Shown here: in pieces, positions 23,504 through 37,538 of the stretch
Layout: every line of letters begins with the position of its first letter
Position numbering within the stretch: the stretch's first letter is position 1
From: Hexactinellida sp. DTS-2022
Lineage: Eukaryota > Porifera > Hexactinellida
Direction of reading: 5' to 3'
Length of the DNA stretch: 64,000 bases
NCBI GenBank assembly: GCA_028753945.1
Contig: JAPNXP010000007.1
Coordinates: 3,224,001-3,288,000, forward strand
Translations under genes and position numbers: made by a program
Notes under the pieces: model-generated
What the model was told of the DNA's origin: nothing
Seen by the model: only the letters and a program-made list of their open reading frames with translations
Database searches by the model: none

Positions 23504-24600
23504 TCTAATCTTACTGCCTTGGTTATTATTATTGGTCCGTATTGTCTCCACAGAACAGAGTTGTAATTACTAAGAACTGAAATTTTCAGGACAGGTGTCT
23601 CATGGGTTACAGATGTGCACCTGGGGTCACGATATTATATCACATTTTTTTGGACACATTTTTGCACCTGTTTAATGTTAGAAAAAGAACAATAAATAGT
23701 GCGCGAATAATCAATTTATATGCATTCGATAGAGAATTAAATTCTACACCTTTTCACAGTGCACGAATTTTCAAATTGTACTTAGTTTGTGCCACAATTG
23801 AGTTGCAAGTTTCCTTTGTTTACTAACACTTCAGTTCAATTGAAAGTGTTAAATCTAATTCTATTGTTTCAACTCGTTATTATAATATTGATTCAACTTG
23901 TGAGATCGAGTAGGCTTCTATTTTCCAATTGGAAAAAAAGATTATATATTTGACAACAACGACAGATTATGTGATTATATTTACTTCTGCGAGAATATTA
24001 TTGCACTCTTAATATACTGACGTAATTAATTATAATTAATTCAGTCAGTATATTACTTATATAGATGCTTATAATTTGTTTATTAGGGGTTATCGAGAGT
24101 GCTTAATTGAAATTTGATAACAAAATAATTAATTAATTATTCATGACAAAATAATTTAATTTAATAATTGTAAGTTGACATTGAAATTGGTGTTAAATAA
24201 TAAATAATATTAATTATTATTTATACTAATTAATTAAATATCATAAATCTCAGAAATCAAATAAGATAGAAACAAACTTCCAATTTATCAATTGATCCTT
24301 ATGCCACGTAACACCTATAAAAGTGGGTCTTGACACCTTGAGGTGATGATGACATCGTAAAAAAAATGTGTTTTCACAATTTTGTGAATGATATAATTCA
24401 AATGGGTCGGTTCGTTTTGGGTGATGACCCAGAGCTCACATAAATAATGCTGAGTCATCAGCTATTATATTCTACTGAAACTTGAATATCTTTGAAATGA
24501 AGTGAGCATAAACGAAATTTACAACTCACTAAGGGTCGTTGCCTACAGAAACACCTTTTTGAAATAATTTAACACCTTCATAGTGATGATGACATGGCGG

Positions 24601-24730
24601 AAAAAAAAATCCAAAATTGCAGCTGTGCCGACAGCATGTTCCATTGGAGGCACTATCAATAAGCCACCACCAAAATATAGTGCCACCAAAGGAACATGCG
24701 TCGGCACAGCTGCAATTTTGGATTTTTTTT
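24601..24730 (-). repeat. Hairpin A copy 2
   Basis: Minus-orientation copy with arms of about 55 bp, starting 'aaatccaaaattgcagctgt'. It is followed by T-rich sequence and 'cgccgtagacggtgccctgg'. Confidence 0.9.
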
Positions 24731-25468
24731 ATTTTTATTTTTTCGCCGTAGACGGTGCCCTGGCCTGAGCTTTATAGTTGAAGGGCTGAAACTTGGCATG
24801 TAGGTGCGTATGGACCGTCTAATTTGCACCTGGGGTTACGATTTTTGATTAACGAATTTTTGACACATCTTTAGCACCTTTCAAAATTTGTCTGGTCCAT
24901 AAGTCAAAATATGTTTTACTAAACCCCCAAATTTTATTTCACATTTGGATTCACCATAAAATTCTGCGTCTGATGGGAGAGGAATATTTTCAAAAATATG
25001 TTTAATTTCTGCCATAAATGGGGTTTGAAATTTCTTTGTTTACTCACACTTCAATTTCAGTAAAAGTGTTAAATCTAATTCTATTGTTTCAACTTGTAAT
25101 AATTATATTGATTTAACTTGTTAAATCTTACTCTATTGTTTCAACTTGAGATAAATATATTGATTCAACTTATAAATTCAAGCTGGCTTCTATTTAATTG
25201 TAGTATTACTATACAATGGATTAAATAAAATATAATGATATAAGGAATTTGTTGACTAAACTCAAATCACCGTGGATAACATTGCTAAAATAAATAACTA
25301 ATAATTTAATTTATTATCAATAAGTAATGAATGAATGGCATTAAACTAAAGATGGTTTATGATAGAACCGTTAAGATTTTACATACCACAACAACGACAG
25401 ATTATGTGATTATATTTACTTCTGCGTTAATATTATTGCACTGTTAATATACTGACGTAATTAATTAT

Positions 25469-25597
25469 AAAAAATCCAAAATTGCACCCTGTGCCGACGC
25501 ATGTTCCTTTGGTGGCACTATATTTTGTTGGTTGTTTATTGATAGTGCCTCCAAAGGAACGTGCTGTCGGCGCAGGCTGCAATTTTGGATTTTTTTT
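25469..25597 (+). repeat. Hairpin A copy 3
   Basis: Plus-orientation copy. The sequence to its left belongs to a minus-orientation unit, so it marks one of the two turn-around points of the array. Confidence 0.9.
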
Positions 25598-26301
25598 CGC
25601 CAAGTCATCAACGCCCAAGGAGTGAAGAAGCATTTGTTAATTGGTCCGAGTCACAAGGAACGGTAGATTAATTTGAAGTTTGTTTCTATCTTAAACCATC
25701 TTGAGTTTGATGCCATTCATTCATTATGTATTGATATTAAATTATATTATTAGTTATTTATATTAGCATTGTTATCCACGGTTGAGTTGAATTAAGTCAA
25801 CAAATTCCTTATATTATATTATTTTATTTAATCAATTGTATGGTAAATTAAATAGAAGCCAGCTGGAATTTATAAGTTGAATCAATATATTTATCTCAAG
25901 TTGAAACAATAGAGTAAGATTTAACAAGTTAAATCAATATAATTATTACAAGTTGAAACAATAGAATTAGATTTAACACTTTTACTGAAATTGAAGTGTG
26001 AGTAAACAAAGAAATTTCAAACCCCATTTATGGCAGAAATTAAACATATTTTTGAAAATATTCCTCTCCCATCAGACGCAGAATTTTATGGTGAATCCAA
26101 ATGTGAAATAAAATTTGGGGGTTTAGTAAAACATATTTTGACTTATGGACCAGACAAATTTTGAAAGGTGTTAAAGATGTGTCAAAAATTCGTTAATCAA
26201 AAATCGTAACCCCAGGTGCAAATTAGACGGTCCCATCGCACCTACATGCCAAGTTTCAGCCCATCAACAATTAAGCTCTGGCCAGGGCACCGTCTACGGA
26301 G

Positions 26302-26431
26302 AAAAAAAATACAAAATTGCACCCTGTGCCTACGCATGTCCTTAGGTGGCACTATATTTTGTTGGTGGTTTATTGATAGTGCCTCCAAAGGAACATGCTG
26401 TCGGCGCAGGCTGCAATTTTGGATTTTTTTT
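26302..26431 (+). repeat. Hairpin A copy 4
   Basis: Plus-orientation copy, about 835 bp after the previous one. The left arm is slightly diverged ('gtgcctacgcatgtcctta'), so its stem has mismatches. Confidence 0.9.
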
Positions 26432-27160
26432 CGCCAAGTCATCAACGCCCAAGGTGTGAAGAACCATTTGTTAATTGGTCCGAGTCACAAGGAACGGTAG
26501 ATAAATTTGAAGTTTGTTTCTATCATAAACCATCTAGAGTTTAATGCCATTCATTCATTATGTATTGATAATAAGTTATATTATTAGTTATTTATTTAGC
26601 AATGTTATCCATGGTTGGTTGAGTTGAGTCAACAAATTTCTCATATTATATTAATTAATTTAATCCATTGTATAGTAATACTAGAATTAAATAGAAGCCA
26701 GCTGGAATTTATAAGTTAAATCAATATAATTATAGCAAGTTGAATCAATTGAGTAGGATTTAACAAGTTAAATCAATATAATTATTACAAGTTGAAACAA
26801 TGGAATTAGATTTCACAGTTTTGCTGAAATTGAAGTGTGACTAAACAAAGAAATTTCAACCCCCATTTATGGCAGAAATTTAACCCTTTATTGAAAGTTT
26901 TCTTCACCCATCAGACGCAGAATTTCAAGGTGAATCCAAATATAAAATAAAGTTTGGGGGTTTAGTAGAACATATTTTGAGTTAAGGACCAAACAAATTT
27001 TGAAAGGTGTTAAAGATGTGTCAAAAATTTGTCAATAAAAAATTGTAACCCCAGGTGCAAATCAGACGTCGACTCCGAACCAACATTCCAAGTTTTAGCC
27101 CTCTATGTATATAGGTGTGGCAAGGGCACCTGCTACGGAGAAATAAAAATAATAAAAATA

Positions 27161-27288
27161 AAAAAATCCAAAATTGCAGCTGTGCCGACGCATGTTCCTT
27201 TGGTGGCACTATATTTTGTTGTTTGTTTATTGATAGTGCCTCCAAAGGAACATGCTGTCGGCACAGTCTGCAATTTTGGATTTTTTTT
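27161..27288 (+). repeat. Hairpin A copy 5
   Basis: Plus-orientation copy preceded by an (AATAAA)n-like stretch after 'tgctacgg'. About 860 bp after the previous copy. Confidence 0.9.
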
Positions 27289-28031
27289 CGCCCAGTCATC
27301 AACGCCTCAAGGTGTCAAAAACGATTTGTTAATTGGTCCGAGTCACAAGGAATGGTAGATAAATTTGAAGTTTGTTTCTACCGTAAACCATCTTTAGTTT
27401 ACTGCCATTCATTCATTATATATTGATAATAAGTTATATTAATAGTTATTTATTTTAGCAATGTTATCCATGGTTGGTTGAGTTGAGTCAACAAATTCCT
27501 TGTATTATATTATTTAATTTAATCCATTGTATAGTAATACTAGAATTAAATAGAAGCCAGCTGGAATTTATAAGCTAAATCAATATAATTATCGCAAGTT
27601 GAATCACTAGAGTAGGATTTAACAAATTAAATCAATATAATTATTACAAGTTGAAACAATGGAATTAGATTTCACAGTTTTATTGAAATTGAAGTGTGAG
27701 TAAACAAAGAAATTTCAACCCCCATTAATGGCAGAAATTAAACCAATTTACCAAATTTTCTTCTCCCATCAGACGCAGAATTTTAAGATGAATCTAAATA
27801 TGAAATAAAATTTTGGGGTTATTAAAACATATTTTGAGTTATGGACCAGACAAATTTTGAAAGGTGTTAAAGATGTGTCAAAAATTTCTTAATAAAAATT
27901 CGTAACCCCAGGTGCAAATTAGACGGTCCCTCCGCAACTACATGCCAATTTTCAGCCCTCAATGTATACAGGTGTGGCCAGGGCACCTGCTACGGAGAAA
28001 TAAAAATAATAATAATAATAAAAATAATAAT

Positions 28032-28166
28032 AAAAAAACCCAAAATTGCAGCCTGTGCCGACGCATGCTCCTTTGGTGGCACTATATTTTGTTGGTAGTT
28101 TATTGATAGTGCCTCCAAAGAAACATGCTGTCGGCGCAAGCTGCAATTTTGGGTTTTTTTTTTTTT
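28032..28166 (+). repeat. Hairpin A copy 6
   Basis: Plus-orientation copy preceded by an (AAT)n stretch, with a 15-T right end. About 870 bp after the previous copy. From here the following spacer changes to the 'catcatcactat(a/g)aagg' type. Confidence 0.9.
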
Positions 28167-29241
28167 CGCCAATTCATCATCACTATAAAGGTGTTAAATT
28201 ATTTCAGAAAGGTGTTTCAGAATGCTACGACCCTTAGAGTGTTTGAAGTTTCCATTTAGTTCAATTCATTTGAGAGATATTCAAGTTTCAGTAGAATATA
28301 ATCTGTGATGACTCAGCATTTTTATAGTGCGTGTTGGGTATTCACCCAACTCCAACCAACCCATGCGAAATATTTAATTCACAAAATTGTAAAAATACAT
28401 TTTTTTGACGCTGTCATCATCACCTCAAGGTGTCAAGACCCACTTGTATAGGTGGTACGTGGCATAAGGACCAATTGATAAATTGAAAGTTTGTTTCTAT
28501 CTTGTATCATCTCTGAGATTAATGAAATTTAGATAATTAGTATAAATATTTAATTAATACATTAATATTTTAACACCATTATTATGTACAGCAAAATAAA
28601 TAAAGTTCAATTATTTGCACTTATTTTTAATTTAAATCGAATTTCACTATCATATTTGAATTCAGCGCACTCGAAAACCCCAATAATCCAATTGGAAGCG
28701 TATATAAGTTAAATACAAAAGGAATTAATTATAATTAATTACGTCAGTACATTAATTGTGCAAGAATATTCTCGCCGAAATAAATATAATCACTTAATCT
28801 GTCGTTGTTATGGAATGTAGAATCTTAGTTTTCAATTGGAAAATAGAAGCCTACTCGATCTCACAAGTTGAATCAATATAATAATAACGATTGAAACAAT
28901 AGAATTAGATTTAACACTTTCAATTGAACTGAAGTGTTAGTAAACAAAGGAAACTTGCAACTCAATTGTGGCACAAACTAAGTACAATTTGAAAATTCGT
29001 GCACTGTGAAAAGGTGTAGAATTTAATTCTCTATCGAATGCATATAAATTTAATTTTCGGGTACTATTTATTGTTCCTGTTTCAATATTAAATAGGTGCA
29101 AAAATGTGTCCAAAAAAATGTAATAAAAAATCGTGACCCCAGGTGCACATCTGTAACCCATGAGACACCCATCCAAAAAATTAGGGCTCTTAGTTAATAA
29201 AACTCTGTTCTGTGGAGTGGCTACGGATAAATAATAATAAT

Positions 29242-29368
29242 AAAAATCCAAAATTGCAGCTGTGCCGACGCATGTTCCTTTGGTGGCACTATATTTTGGT
29301 GGTGGTTTATTGATAGTGCCTCCAATGGAACATGCTGTCGGCACAGGCTGCAATTTTGGATTTTTTTT
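29242..29368 (+). repeat. Hairpin A copy 7
   Basis: Plus-orientation copy preceded by 'ctacggataaataataat' and followed by 'cgccatgtcatcatcactat'. Its spacing from copy 6 is about 1210 bp. Confidence 0.9.
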
Positions 29369-30452
29369 CGCCATGTCATCATCACTATGAAGGTGTTAAA
29401 CTATTTCAGAAAAGTGATTCAAAAGGCAACGACCCTTAGTGAGTTGGAAGTTTCGTTTTAGCTCACTTCATTTGAGAGATATTCAAGTTTCAGTAGAATA
29501 TAATATGTGCTGAGTCAGCATTTTTTAGGTGCCGTTTGGGTATTCACCCAACTCCTACCAACCCATGCGAATTATTTAATTCACAAAATTGTAAAAATAC
29601 ATTTTTTTGACGATGTCATAATCACCTCAAGGTGTCAAGACCCACTTGTATAGGTGGTACCTGGCATAAGGATCAATTGAGAAATTGGAAGTTTGTTTCT
29701 ATCTTATTTGAATTCTGAGATTTATGATATTTAATTAATTAGTATAAATAATTATTAATATTATTTATAATATAACACCAATTTCATTGTCAACTTACAA
29801 TTATTAAGTTGAATTATTTTGTCACAAATAATTAATTAATTAATTTCGTTATCAAATTTCGATTCCGCACACTCGATAACCCCTAATACACAAATTGGAA
29901 GCATCTATATAAATCATATACTGACTGAATTAATTATAATTAATTACGTCAGTCTATTAACAGTGCAAGAATATTCTCGCAGAAATAAATATAATCACTT
30001 AATCTGTCGTTGTTGTGGAATGTAAAATCTTAGGTTTCAATTAGAAAATAGAAGCCTACTCGATCTCACAAGTTGAATCAATATAATTATTACAAGTTGA
30101 AACAATGGAATTAGATTTCACAGTTTTACTGAAATTGAAGTGTGAGTAAACAAAGAAATTTCAACCCCCATTTATGGCAGAAATAAAACTCTTTATTAAA
30201 AGTTTTCTTCTCCCATCAGACGCAGAATTTTATGGTGAATCCAAATGTGAAATAAAATTTGGGGGTTTAGTAAAATAATTTTTGAGTTATGGACCAGACA
30301 AATTTTGAAAGGTGTTAAAGATGTGTCAAAAATTTGTTAATCAAAAATCGTAACCCCAGGTGCACATCTGTAATCCATGAGACACTTGTGCTAAAAATTT
30401 GGGCTCTTAGTTGATAAACCTCTGTTCTGTGGAGTGGCTACGGATAAATAAT

Positions 30453-30579
30453 AAAAAAATCCAAAATTGCAGCCTGTGCCGACGCATGTTCCTTTGGTGG
30501 CACTATATTTTGTTGGTTGTTTATTGATAGTGCCTCCAAAGAACATGCTGTCGCCACAGGCTGCAATTTTGGATTTTTT
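30453..30579 (+). repeat. Hairpin A copy 8
   Basis: Plus-orientation copy about 1211 bp after copy 7. This is the last plus copy before the turn-around. Confidence 0.9.
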
Positions 30580-31639
30580 CGCCATGTCATCATCACTATG
30601 AAGGTGTTAAATTATTTCCGAAAGGTGTTTCAGAAGGCAGCGACCCTTAGAGTGGTGGAAGTTTCCATTTTGCTCACTTCGTTTCAAAGATATTCAAGTT
30701 TCAGTACAAAATAATAAGTGATGAGTCAGCATTTTTTATGTGCTTGTTGGGTGATCACCCAAAACCAACCGACCCATTTGAATTTTATAATTCACAAAAT
30801 TGTGAAAACACATTTATTTTACGATGTCATAAACACCTCAAGGTGTCAAGACCCATTTGTAGAGGTGGTACGTGGCATAAGGATCAATTGATAAATTGGA
30901 AGTTTGTCTCCATCTTGTATAATCTCTGAGATTTATCAAATTTGGCCAATTTGTCTAAATATTTAATTTATTTATTAATAATTTAACACCAATATTATGT
31001 ACATCAAAATTAATTAAGTTCAATTATTTGCAATAATTATTAATCTAAATTGAATTTCACTATCATATTTGAATTCAGAGCACTCGATAACCCCAATAAT
31101 CTATTTGGAACCATCTCTATACGTTAAACACAGAGCGAATTAATTAGAATTAAATATGTCATGTATCCATTGTTCAAGAATATTCTAAGCAGAAATAAAT
31201 ATAATCAAATAATCTGTCTTTGTTATGGATTGTAGAATCTTAGTTTTCAATTGGAAAATAGAAGCCTACTCGATCTCACAAGTTGAATCAATATAATAAT
31301 CACAAGTTGAAACAATAGAATTAGATTTAACACTTTCAATTGATCTGAAGTGTTAGTAAACAAAGAAATTTCAACCCCCATTTATGGCATGAATTACTAA
31401 TTCTAAAAATTTGCATTTTTTTCCATCAGACGCAGAATTTTATCGTGAATCCAATAGTGAAAAAAATTGTGGCTTTAAATATAACATTTTTTGAGTTAAG
31501 AACCAGACAAATTTTGAAAGGTGTTAAAAATTTGTAAAAAATTTGTTAATAAAAAATCTTAACCCCAGGTGCACATCTGTAACCCATGAGACACCCATCC
31601 TAAAAATTTGGGCTTCTAGTTAACTAAACTCTGTTGTGT

Positions 31640-31802
31640 GTGGAGGATACGGACTAATAATAATAATAATAATAATAACCAAAGCACTAAGACCAATACT
31701 GGGCCACTATACTATAGTATAGTCGGCACAGTAATAATAATAATAACTAACCAAAGCACTAAGACCAATACTGGGCCACTATACTATAGTATAGTCGGCA
31801 CA

Positions 31803-31849
<47 letters not shown>

Positions 31850-32137
31850 TAACCAAGGCAGTAAGATTAGAACTGGGCCACTATACTATAGTATAGTCGG
31901 CACAGTAATAAAGGCAGTGATTCCAATACTGGGCCACTATACTATAGTATAGTCGGCACAGTAATAAAGGCAGTAAGATTAGAACTGGGCCACTATACTA
32001 TAGTATAGTCGGCACAGTAATAACTAACCAAGGCAGTAAGATTAGAACTGGGCCACTATACTATAGTATAGTCGGCACAGTAATAAAGGCAGTGATTCCA
32101 ATACTGGGCCACTATACTATAGTATAGTCGGCACAGT
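31640..32137 (+). repeat. Cluster of seven palindrome B units and (AAT)n
   Basis: Seven 35-bp units ACTGGGCCACTATACTATAG...GGCACAGT (starting 31698, 31770, 31872, 31928, 31984, 32047 and 32103) are spaced 56-102 bp apart by '(AAT)n' and 'aaggcagt(a/g)att' linkers. The local sequence yields a 104-residue open frame rich in asparagine and isoleucine, which is only repeat translation. This cluster sits at the centre of the large inverted arrangement. Confidence 0.95.
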
Positions 32138-32704
32138 AATTAATTCAGTCAGTATATGACTTATATAGATGCTTCCAATTTGTTTATTAGGGGTTATCGA
32201 GTGTGCGGAATTGAAATTTGATGGACAAATTAATTTATTTATTATTTATGACAAAATAATTAAACTTAATAAATATAAGTTGAGATTGAAATTGGTGTTT
32301 AATTATAAATAATATTAATAATTATATATACTAATTAATTAAATATCATAAATCTCAGAGATCATAGAAGATAGAAACAAACTTTCAATTTATCAATTGG
32401 TCCTTATGGCACGTGCCACCTATACAAGTGGGTCTTGACACCTTGAGGTGATGATGACATCGTTAAAAAAATGTGTTTTTACAATTTTGTTAATTCGATA
32501 TTAAAAATGGGTTAGTTCATGTTGGGTGATGACCCAACACTCACATAAAAAATGCTGAGTCATCAGTTGTTATATTCTACTGAAACTTGAATATCTTTGA
32601 AATGAAGTGAGCTAAAACGAAACTTCCAACTCATTAAGAGTCGTTGCCTTTTGAAACACCTTTCTGAAATAATTTAACACCTTCATAGTGATGATGACTA
32701 GGCG

Positions 32705-32939
32705 AAAAAAATCCAAAATTGCAGCTTGTGCCGACAGCATGTTCCTTTGGAGGCACTATCAATAAACCACCACCAAAATATAGTGCCACCAAAGGAACAT
32801 GCGTAGGCACAGGATGCAATTTTGGATTTTTTTTTTACTGTGCCGACTATACTATAGTATAGTGGCCCAGTATTGGAATCACTGCCTTTATTATTTTTAT
32901 TTTTACTGTGCCGACTATACTATAGTATAGTGGCCCAGT
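32705..32939 (-). repeat. Hairpin A copy 9 abutting two palindrome B units
   Basis: The hairpin (32705-32836) runs directly into palindrome B (32837-32871), with a second B at 32905-32939. Direct contact of the two repeat types supports one composite family. Confidence 0.9.
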
Positions 32940-34271
32940 ATTGGAATCACTGCCTTTATTTATATTATTATTATTATTTTTATTTTTTCTCCGTAGACGG
33001 TGCCCTGGCCTGAGCTTTATAGTTGATGGGCTGAAACTAGGCATGTAGGTGCGTATGGACCGTCTAATTTGCACCTGGGGTTACGATTTTTGATTAACGA
33101 ATTTTTGACACATCTTTAACACCTTTCAAAATTTGTCTGGTCCATAACTCAAAATATGTTTTACTAAACCCCCAAATTTTATTTCACATTTGGATTCACC
33201 ATAAAATTCTGCGTCTGATGGGAGAAGAAAACTTTCAATAAAGAGTTTTATTTCTGCCATAAATGGGGGTTGAAATTTCTTTGTTTACTCACACTTCAGT
33301 TTCAGTATAACTGTTAAATCTAATTCCATTGTTTCAACTTGTAATAATTATATTGATTTAACTTGTTAAATCTTACTATATTGATTCAACTTGCGATAAT
33401 TAAATTGATTTAGCTTATAAATTGCAGCTGGCTTCTATTTAATTTACCATACAATGGATTAAATAAAATAATATAATATAAGGAATTTGTTGACTTTACT
33501 CAACTCAACCGTGGATAACAATGCTAATATAAATAACTAATAATTTAATTTATTATCAATAAGTAATGAATGAATGGCATTAAACTAAAGATGGTTTATG
33601 ATAGAACCGTTAAGATTTTACATTCCACAACAACGACAGATTAAGTGATTATATTTATTTCGGCGAGAATATTCTTGCACAATTAATGTACTGACGTAAT
33701 TTATTATAATTAATTCCTTTTGTATTTAACTTATAGACGGTTCCAATTGGATTATTGGGGTTATCGAGTGCGCTGAATTCAAATATGATAGTGAAATTCG
33801 ATTTAAATTAATAATAAGTGCAAATAATTGAACTTTATTTATTTTGCTGTACATAATAATGGTGTTAAATTATTAATTTATTAATTAAATATTTATAATA
33901 ATTAGCTAAATTTCATTAATCGCAGAGATGATACAAGATAGAAACAAACTTTCAATTTATCAATTGGTCCTTATGCCAGGTACCACCTATACAAGTGGGT
34001 CTTGACACCTTGAGGTGATGATGACATCGTCAAAAAAATGTATTTTTACAATTTTGTGAATTAAATAATTCGCATGGGTTGGTTGGAGTTGGGTGAATAC
34101 CCAACACGCACTTTAAAAATGCTGAGTCATCACAGATTATATTCTACTGAAACTTGAATATCTCTCAAATGAAGTGAGCTAAATGGAAACTTCCACCACT
34201 CTAAGGGTCGTTGCATACTGAAACACCTTTCTGAAATAATTTAACACCTTCATAGTGATGATGACTAGGCG

Positions 34272-34400
34272 AAAAAAAATCCTAAATTGCAGCTAGTGCC
34301 GACAGCATGTTCCTTTGGAGGCACTATCAATAAACCACCACCAAAATATAGTGCCACCAAAGGAACATGCGTCGGCACAGGTTGCAATTTTGGATTTTTT
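34272..34400 (-). repeat. Hairpin A copy 10
   Basis: Minus-orientation copy followed by TTATTATT and 'ctccgtagacggtgccctgg'. One arm reads 'cctaaattgcagctagtgcc', so the stem has a few mismatches. Confidence 0.9.
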
Positions 34401-35750
34401 TATTATTATTTTTTTCTCCGTAGACGGTGCCCTGGCCAGAGCTTAATTGTTGATGGGCTGAAACTTGGCATGTAGGTGCGATGGGACCGTCTAATTTGCA
34501 CCTGGGGTTACGATTTTTCGTTAATAAATTTTTGACACATCTTTAACACCTTTAAAAGTTTGTCTGGTCCATAACTCAAAATATGTTTTACTAAACCCCC
34601 AAATTTTATTTCATATTTGGATTCGCCATAAAATTCTGCGTCTGATGGGAGAATAAATTTTCCAATAAAGGGGTCAATTTCTGCCATAAATGGGAGTTGA
34701 AATTTCTTTGTTTACTCACACTTCAATTTCAGTAAAGTGTTGAATCTAATTCTATTGTTTCAACTTGTAATAATTATATTGATTTAACTTGTTAAATCCT
34801 ACTCTAGTGATTCAACTTGCGATAATTATATTGATTTAACTTGTTAAATCCTACTCTAGTGATTCAACTTGCGATAATTATATTGATTTAACTTATAAAT
34901 TCCAGCTGGCTTCTATTTAATTCTAGCATTACTATACAATGGATTAAATTAAATTAATTTATATAAGGAATTTGTTGACTTTACTCAACTCACCGTGGAT
35001 AACATTGCTAAAATAAATAACTAATAATTTAATTTATTATCAATTAGTAATGAATGGCATTAAACTAAAGATGGTTTATGATAGAACCGTTAACATTTTA
35101 CATTCCACAACAACGACAGATAAAGTGATTATATTTATTTCGCGAGAATATTCTTGCACAATTAATGTACTGACGTAATTTATTATAATTAATTCCTTTT
35201 GTATTTAACTTATAGACGGTTCCAATTGGATTATTGGGGTTATCGAGTTCGCTGAATTCAAATATGATAGTGAAATTCGATTTAAATTAATAATAAGTGC
35301 AAATAATTGAACTTTATTTATTTTGCTGTACATAATAATGATGTTAAATTATTAATTTATTAATTAAATATTTATACTAATTAGCTAAATTTCATTAATC
35401 TCAGGGATGATACAAGATAGAAACAAACTTTCAATTTATCAATTGGTCCTTATGCCAGGTACCACCTATACAAGTGGGTCTTGACACCTTGAGGTGATGA
35501 TGACATCGTCAAAAAAATGTATTTTTACAATTTTGTGAATTAAATAATTCGCATGGGTTGGTTGGAGTTGGGTGAATACCCAACACGCACTTTAAAAATG
35601 CTGAGTCATCACAGATTATATTCTACTGAAACTTGAATATCTCTCAAATGAAGTGAGCTAAATGGAAACTTCCGCCACTCTAAGGGTCGATGCCTTCTGT
35701 AACACCTTTTGATATATTTTAACACCTTAATAGTGATGATGACATGGCGA

Positions 35751-35877
35751 AAAAAAATCCAAAATTGCAGCTGTGCTGACAGCATGTCCCATTGGAGGCA
35801 CTATCAATAAACCACCACCAAAATATAGTGCCACCAAAGGAACATGCGTCGGCACAGCTGCAATTTTGGATTTTTTT
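35751..35877 (-). repeat. Hairpin A copy 11
   Basis: Minus-orientation copy with flanks matching copy 10 over more than 1 kb. Both neighbouring spacers are very similar, which suggests a recent tandem duplication of about 1480 bp. Confidence 0.9.
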
Positions 35878-36626
35878 ATTATTATTCTTTCTCCGTAGAC
35901 GGTGCCCTGGGCACACCTTTATACATTGAGTGCTGAAACTTGGCATGTAGGTTCGGATTGACCGTCTAATTTGCACCTGGGGTTACGATTTTTGATCAAA
36001 TAATTTTAACACCTATTTGAACTAATTATGGCTCATAACTTTAAATAATTAATATTGAGCTTGATAAATTTTACATGTATACTGATGGAGAATTAAATTC
36101 TACACCTTTTGGCAAATCACAAATGTTCAATTTGGACTAGGTTTGTGCCATAATTGGGGTACCATTCTCCTGTGTTTCCTCACACTTCAGATTCACTAAA
36201 ACTGTTAAATCTAATTCTATTGTTTCAACTTGTAATAATTATATTGAATCTAATTCTATTGTTTCAACTTGTAATAATAATATTGATTTAACTTGTTAAA
36301 TCTTACTCTATTGATTCAACTCGCGATAATTATATTGATTTAACTTAGAAATTGCAGCTGGCTTCCATTTAATTGTAGTATTACTATACAATGGATTAAA
36401 TAAATATAACTATATATGGAATTTATTGACTTAACTCACTCACCGTGGATAACATTGCTAAAATAAATAACTAATAATATAATTTATTATCAATACATAA
36501 TGAATTAATGGCATTAAACTCAAGATGGTTTATGATAGAAACAAACTTCAAATTTATCTACCGTTCCTTGTGACTCGGACCAATTAACAAATGGTTTTTG
36601 ACACCTTGGGGCGTTGATGACTGGGC

Positions 36627-36794
36627 AAAAAAAATCCAAAATTGCAGTCTGTGCCGACAGCATGTTCCTTTGGAGGCACTATCAATAAACAACCAACAAA
36701 ATATAGTGCCACCAAAGGAACATGGGTCGGCACAGACTGCAATTTTGGATTTTTTTATTACTGTGCCGACTATACTATAGTATAGTGGCCCAGT
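36627..36794 (-). repeat. Hairpin A copy 12 with adjacent palindrome B
   Basis: Hairpin at 36627-36756, with palindrome B at 36760-36794 only 3 bp away. The left flank uses the 'gacaccttggggcgttgatga' type of spacer. Confidence 0.9.
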
Positions 36795-37538
36795 TCTAAT
36801 CTTACTGCCTTTAATATTATTATTCTATATTTTTTCTCCGTAGACGGTGCCCTGGCCAGAGCTTAATTGTTGATGGGCTGAAACTTGGCATGTAGGTGCG
36901 ATGGGACAGTCTAATTTGCACCTGGGGTAACGATTTTTGATTAACAAATTTTGGACACATCTTTAACACCTTTCATATTTGTCTGGTTCATAACTCAAAA
37001 TATGTTTTACTAAACCCCCAAATTTTATTTCATATTTGGATTCATCTTAAAATTTTGCGTCTGTTGGGAGAAGAAAACTTGAAAAAATGGGTTCCATTTT
37101 TGCCATAAATGGGGGTTGAAATTTCTTTGTTTACACGGATTGCTTAAAAAAATTTTAAATTTATATTTATCCGCAAATGTCTCCTTGCTTTTTTCTAATA
37201 GTTATTAACTTTTTGAATCAATTTTCTAAGATTCTGAAACTATTTATTGAGTCGTTATCTTTTTGAACTAATATGATAATATCCTAATATAGGCTTTTAT
37301 TATTTAACCACAACAGGTATTTTTCGTATTTATACCCCACTATATTTAAACTGTGGATTGTGCTTAATATTTCACATACATTCTGATACATTAGACTTCA
37401 CTAATTCGGCCACTAGTTAATTGTAATTAGGTCAAACTACCTTCGGACAACGAAAACCAATCCAGCGGTGTTGACAATAATTTCCTATTCGTTTTTTCTT
37501 TTATAACTTTAGAGTAATAATTATTAGCTTATTTTCAA

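Larger units (their letters stand above)
23326..37129. repeat. Palindromic array of hairpin/palindrome repeat family, left block
   Basis: Array of diverged units made from hairpin A (about 128 bp), palindrome B (35 bp) and unique-like AT-rich spacers. In the plus orientation a unit reads hairpin A, 'ttcgccaagtcatcaac', a spacer with 'aaggtgtt' words, 'accccaggtgcaaa', 'ctacgg', (AAT)n, then the next hairpin or palindrome. Orientation changes from minus to plus near 25.3-25.5 kb and back to minus near 32 kb, so the block folds on itself. Periods are about 850 bp for 25.5-28 kb and about 1.2 kb for 28-30.5 kb. The array continues at 40696-41694 beyond the inserted RAG1-like element. No transposase frame is present. 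Confidence 0.85.

Noticed and set aside
26216..28237. Several 60-100 residue frames on both strands across the hairpins
   Set aside because: They recur only because the hairpin repeats recur, differ between copies, and end at repeat edges.
31638..31952. 104-residue open frame rich in Asn and Ile
   Set aside because: It is the translation of (AAT)n and the 35-bp palindromes; no start context or conserved domain.
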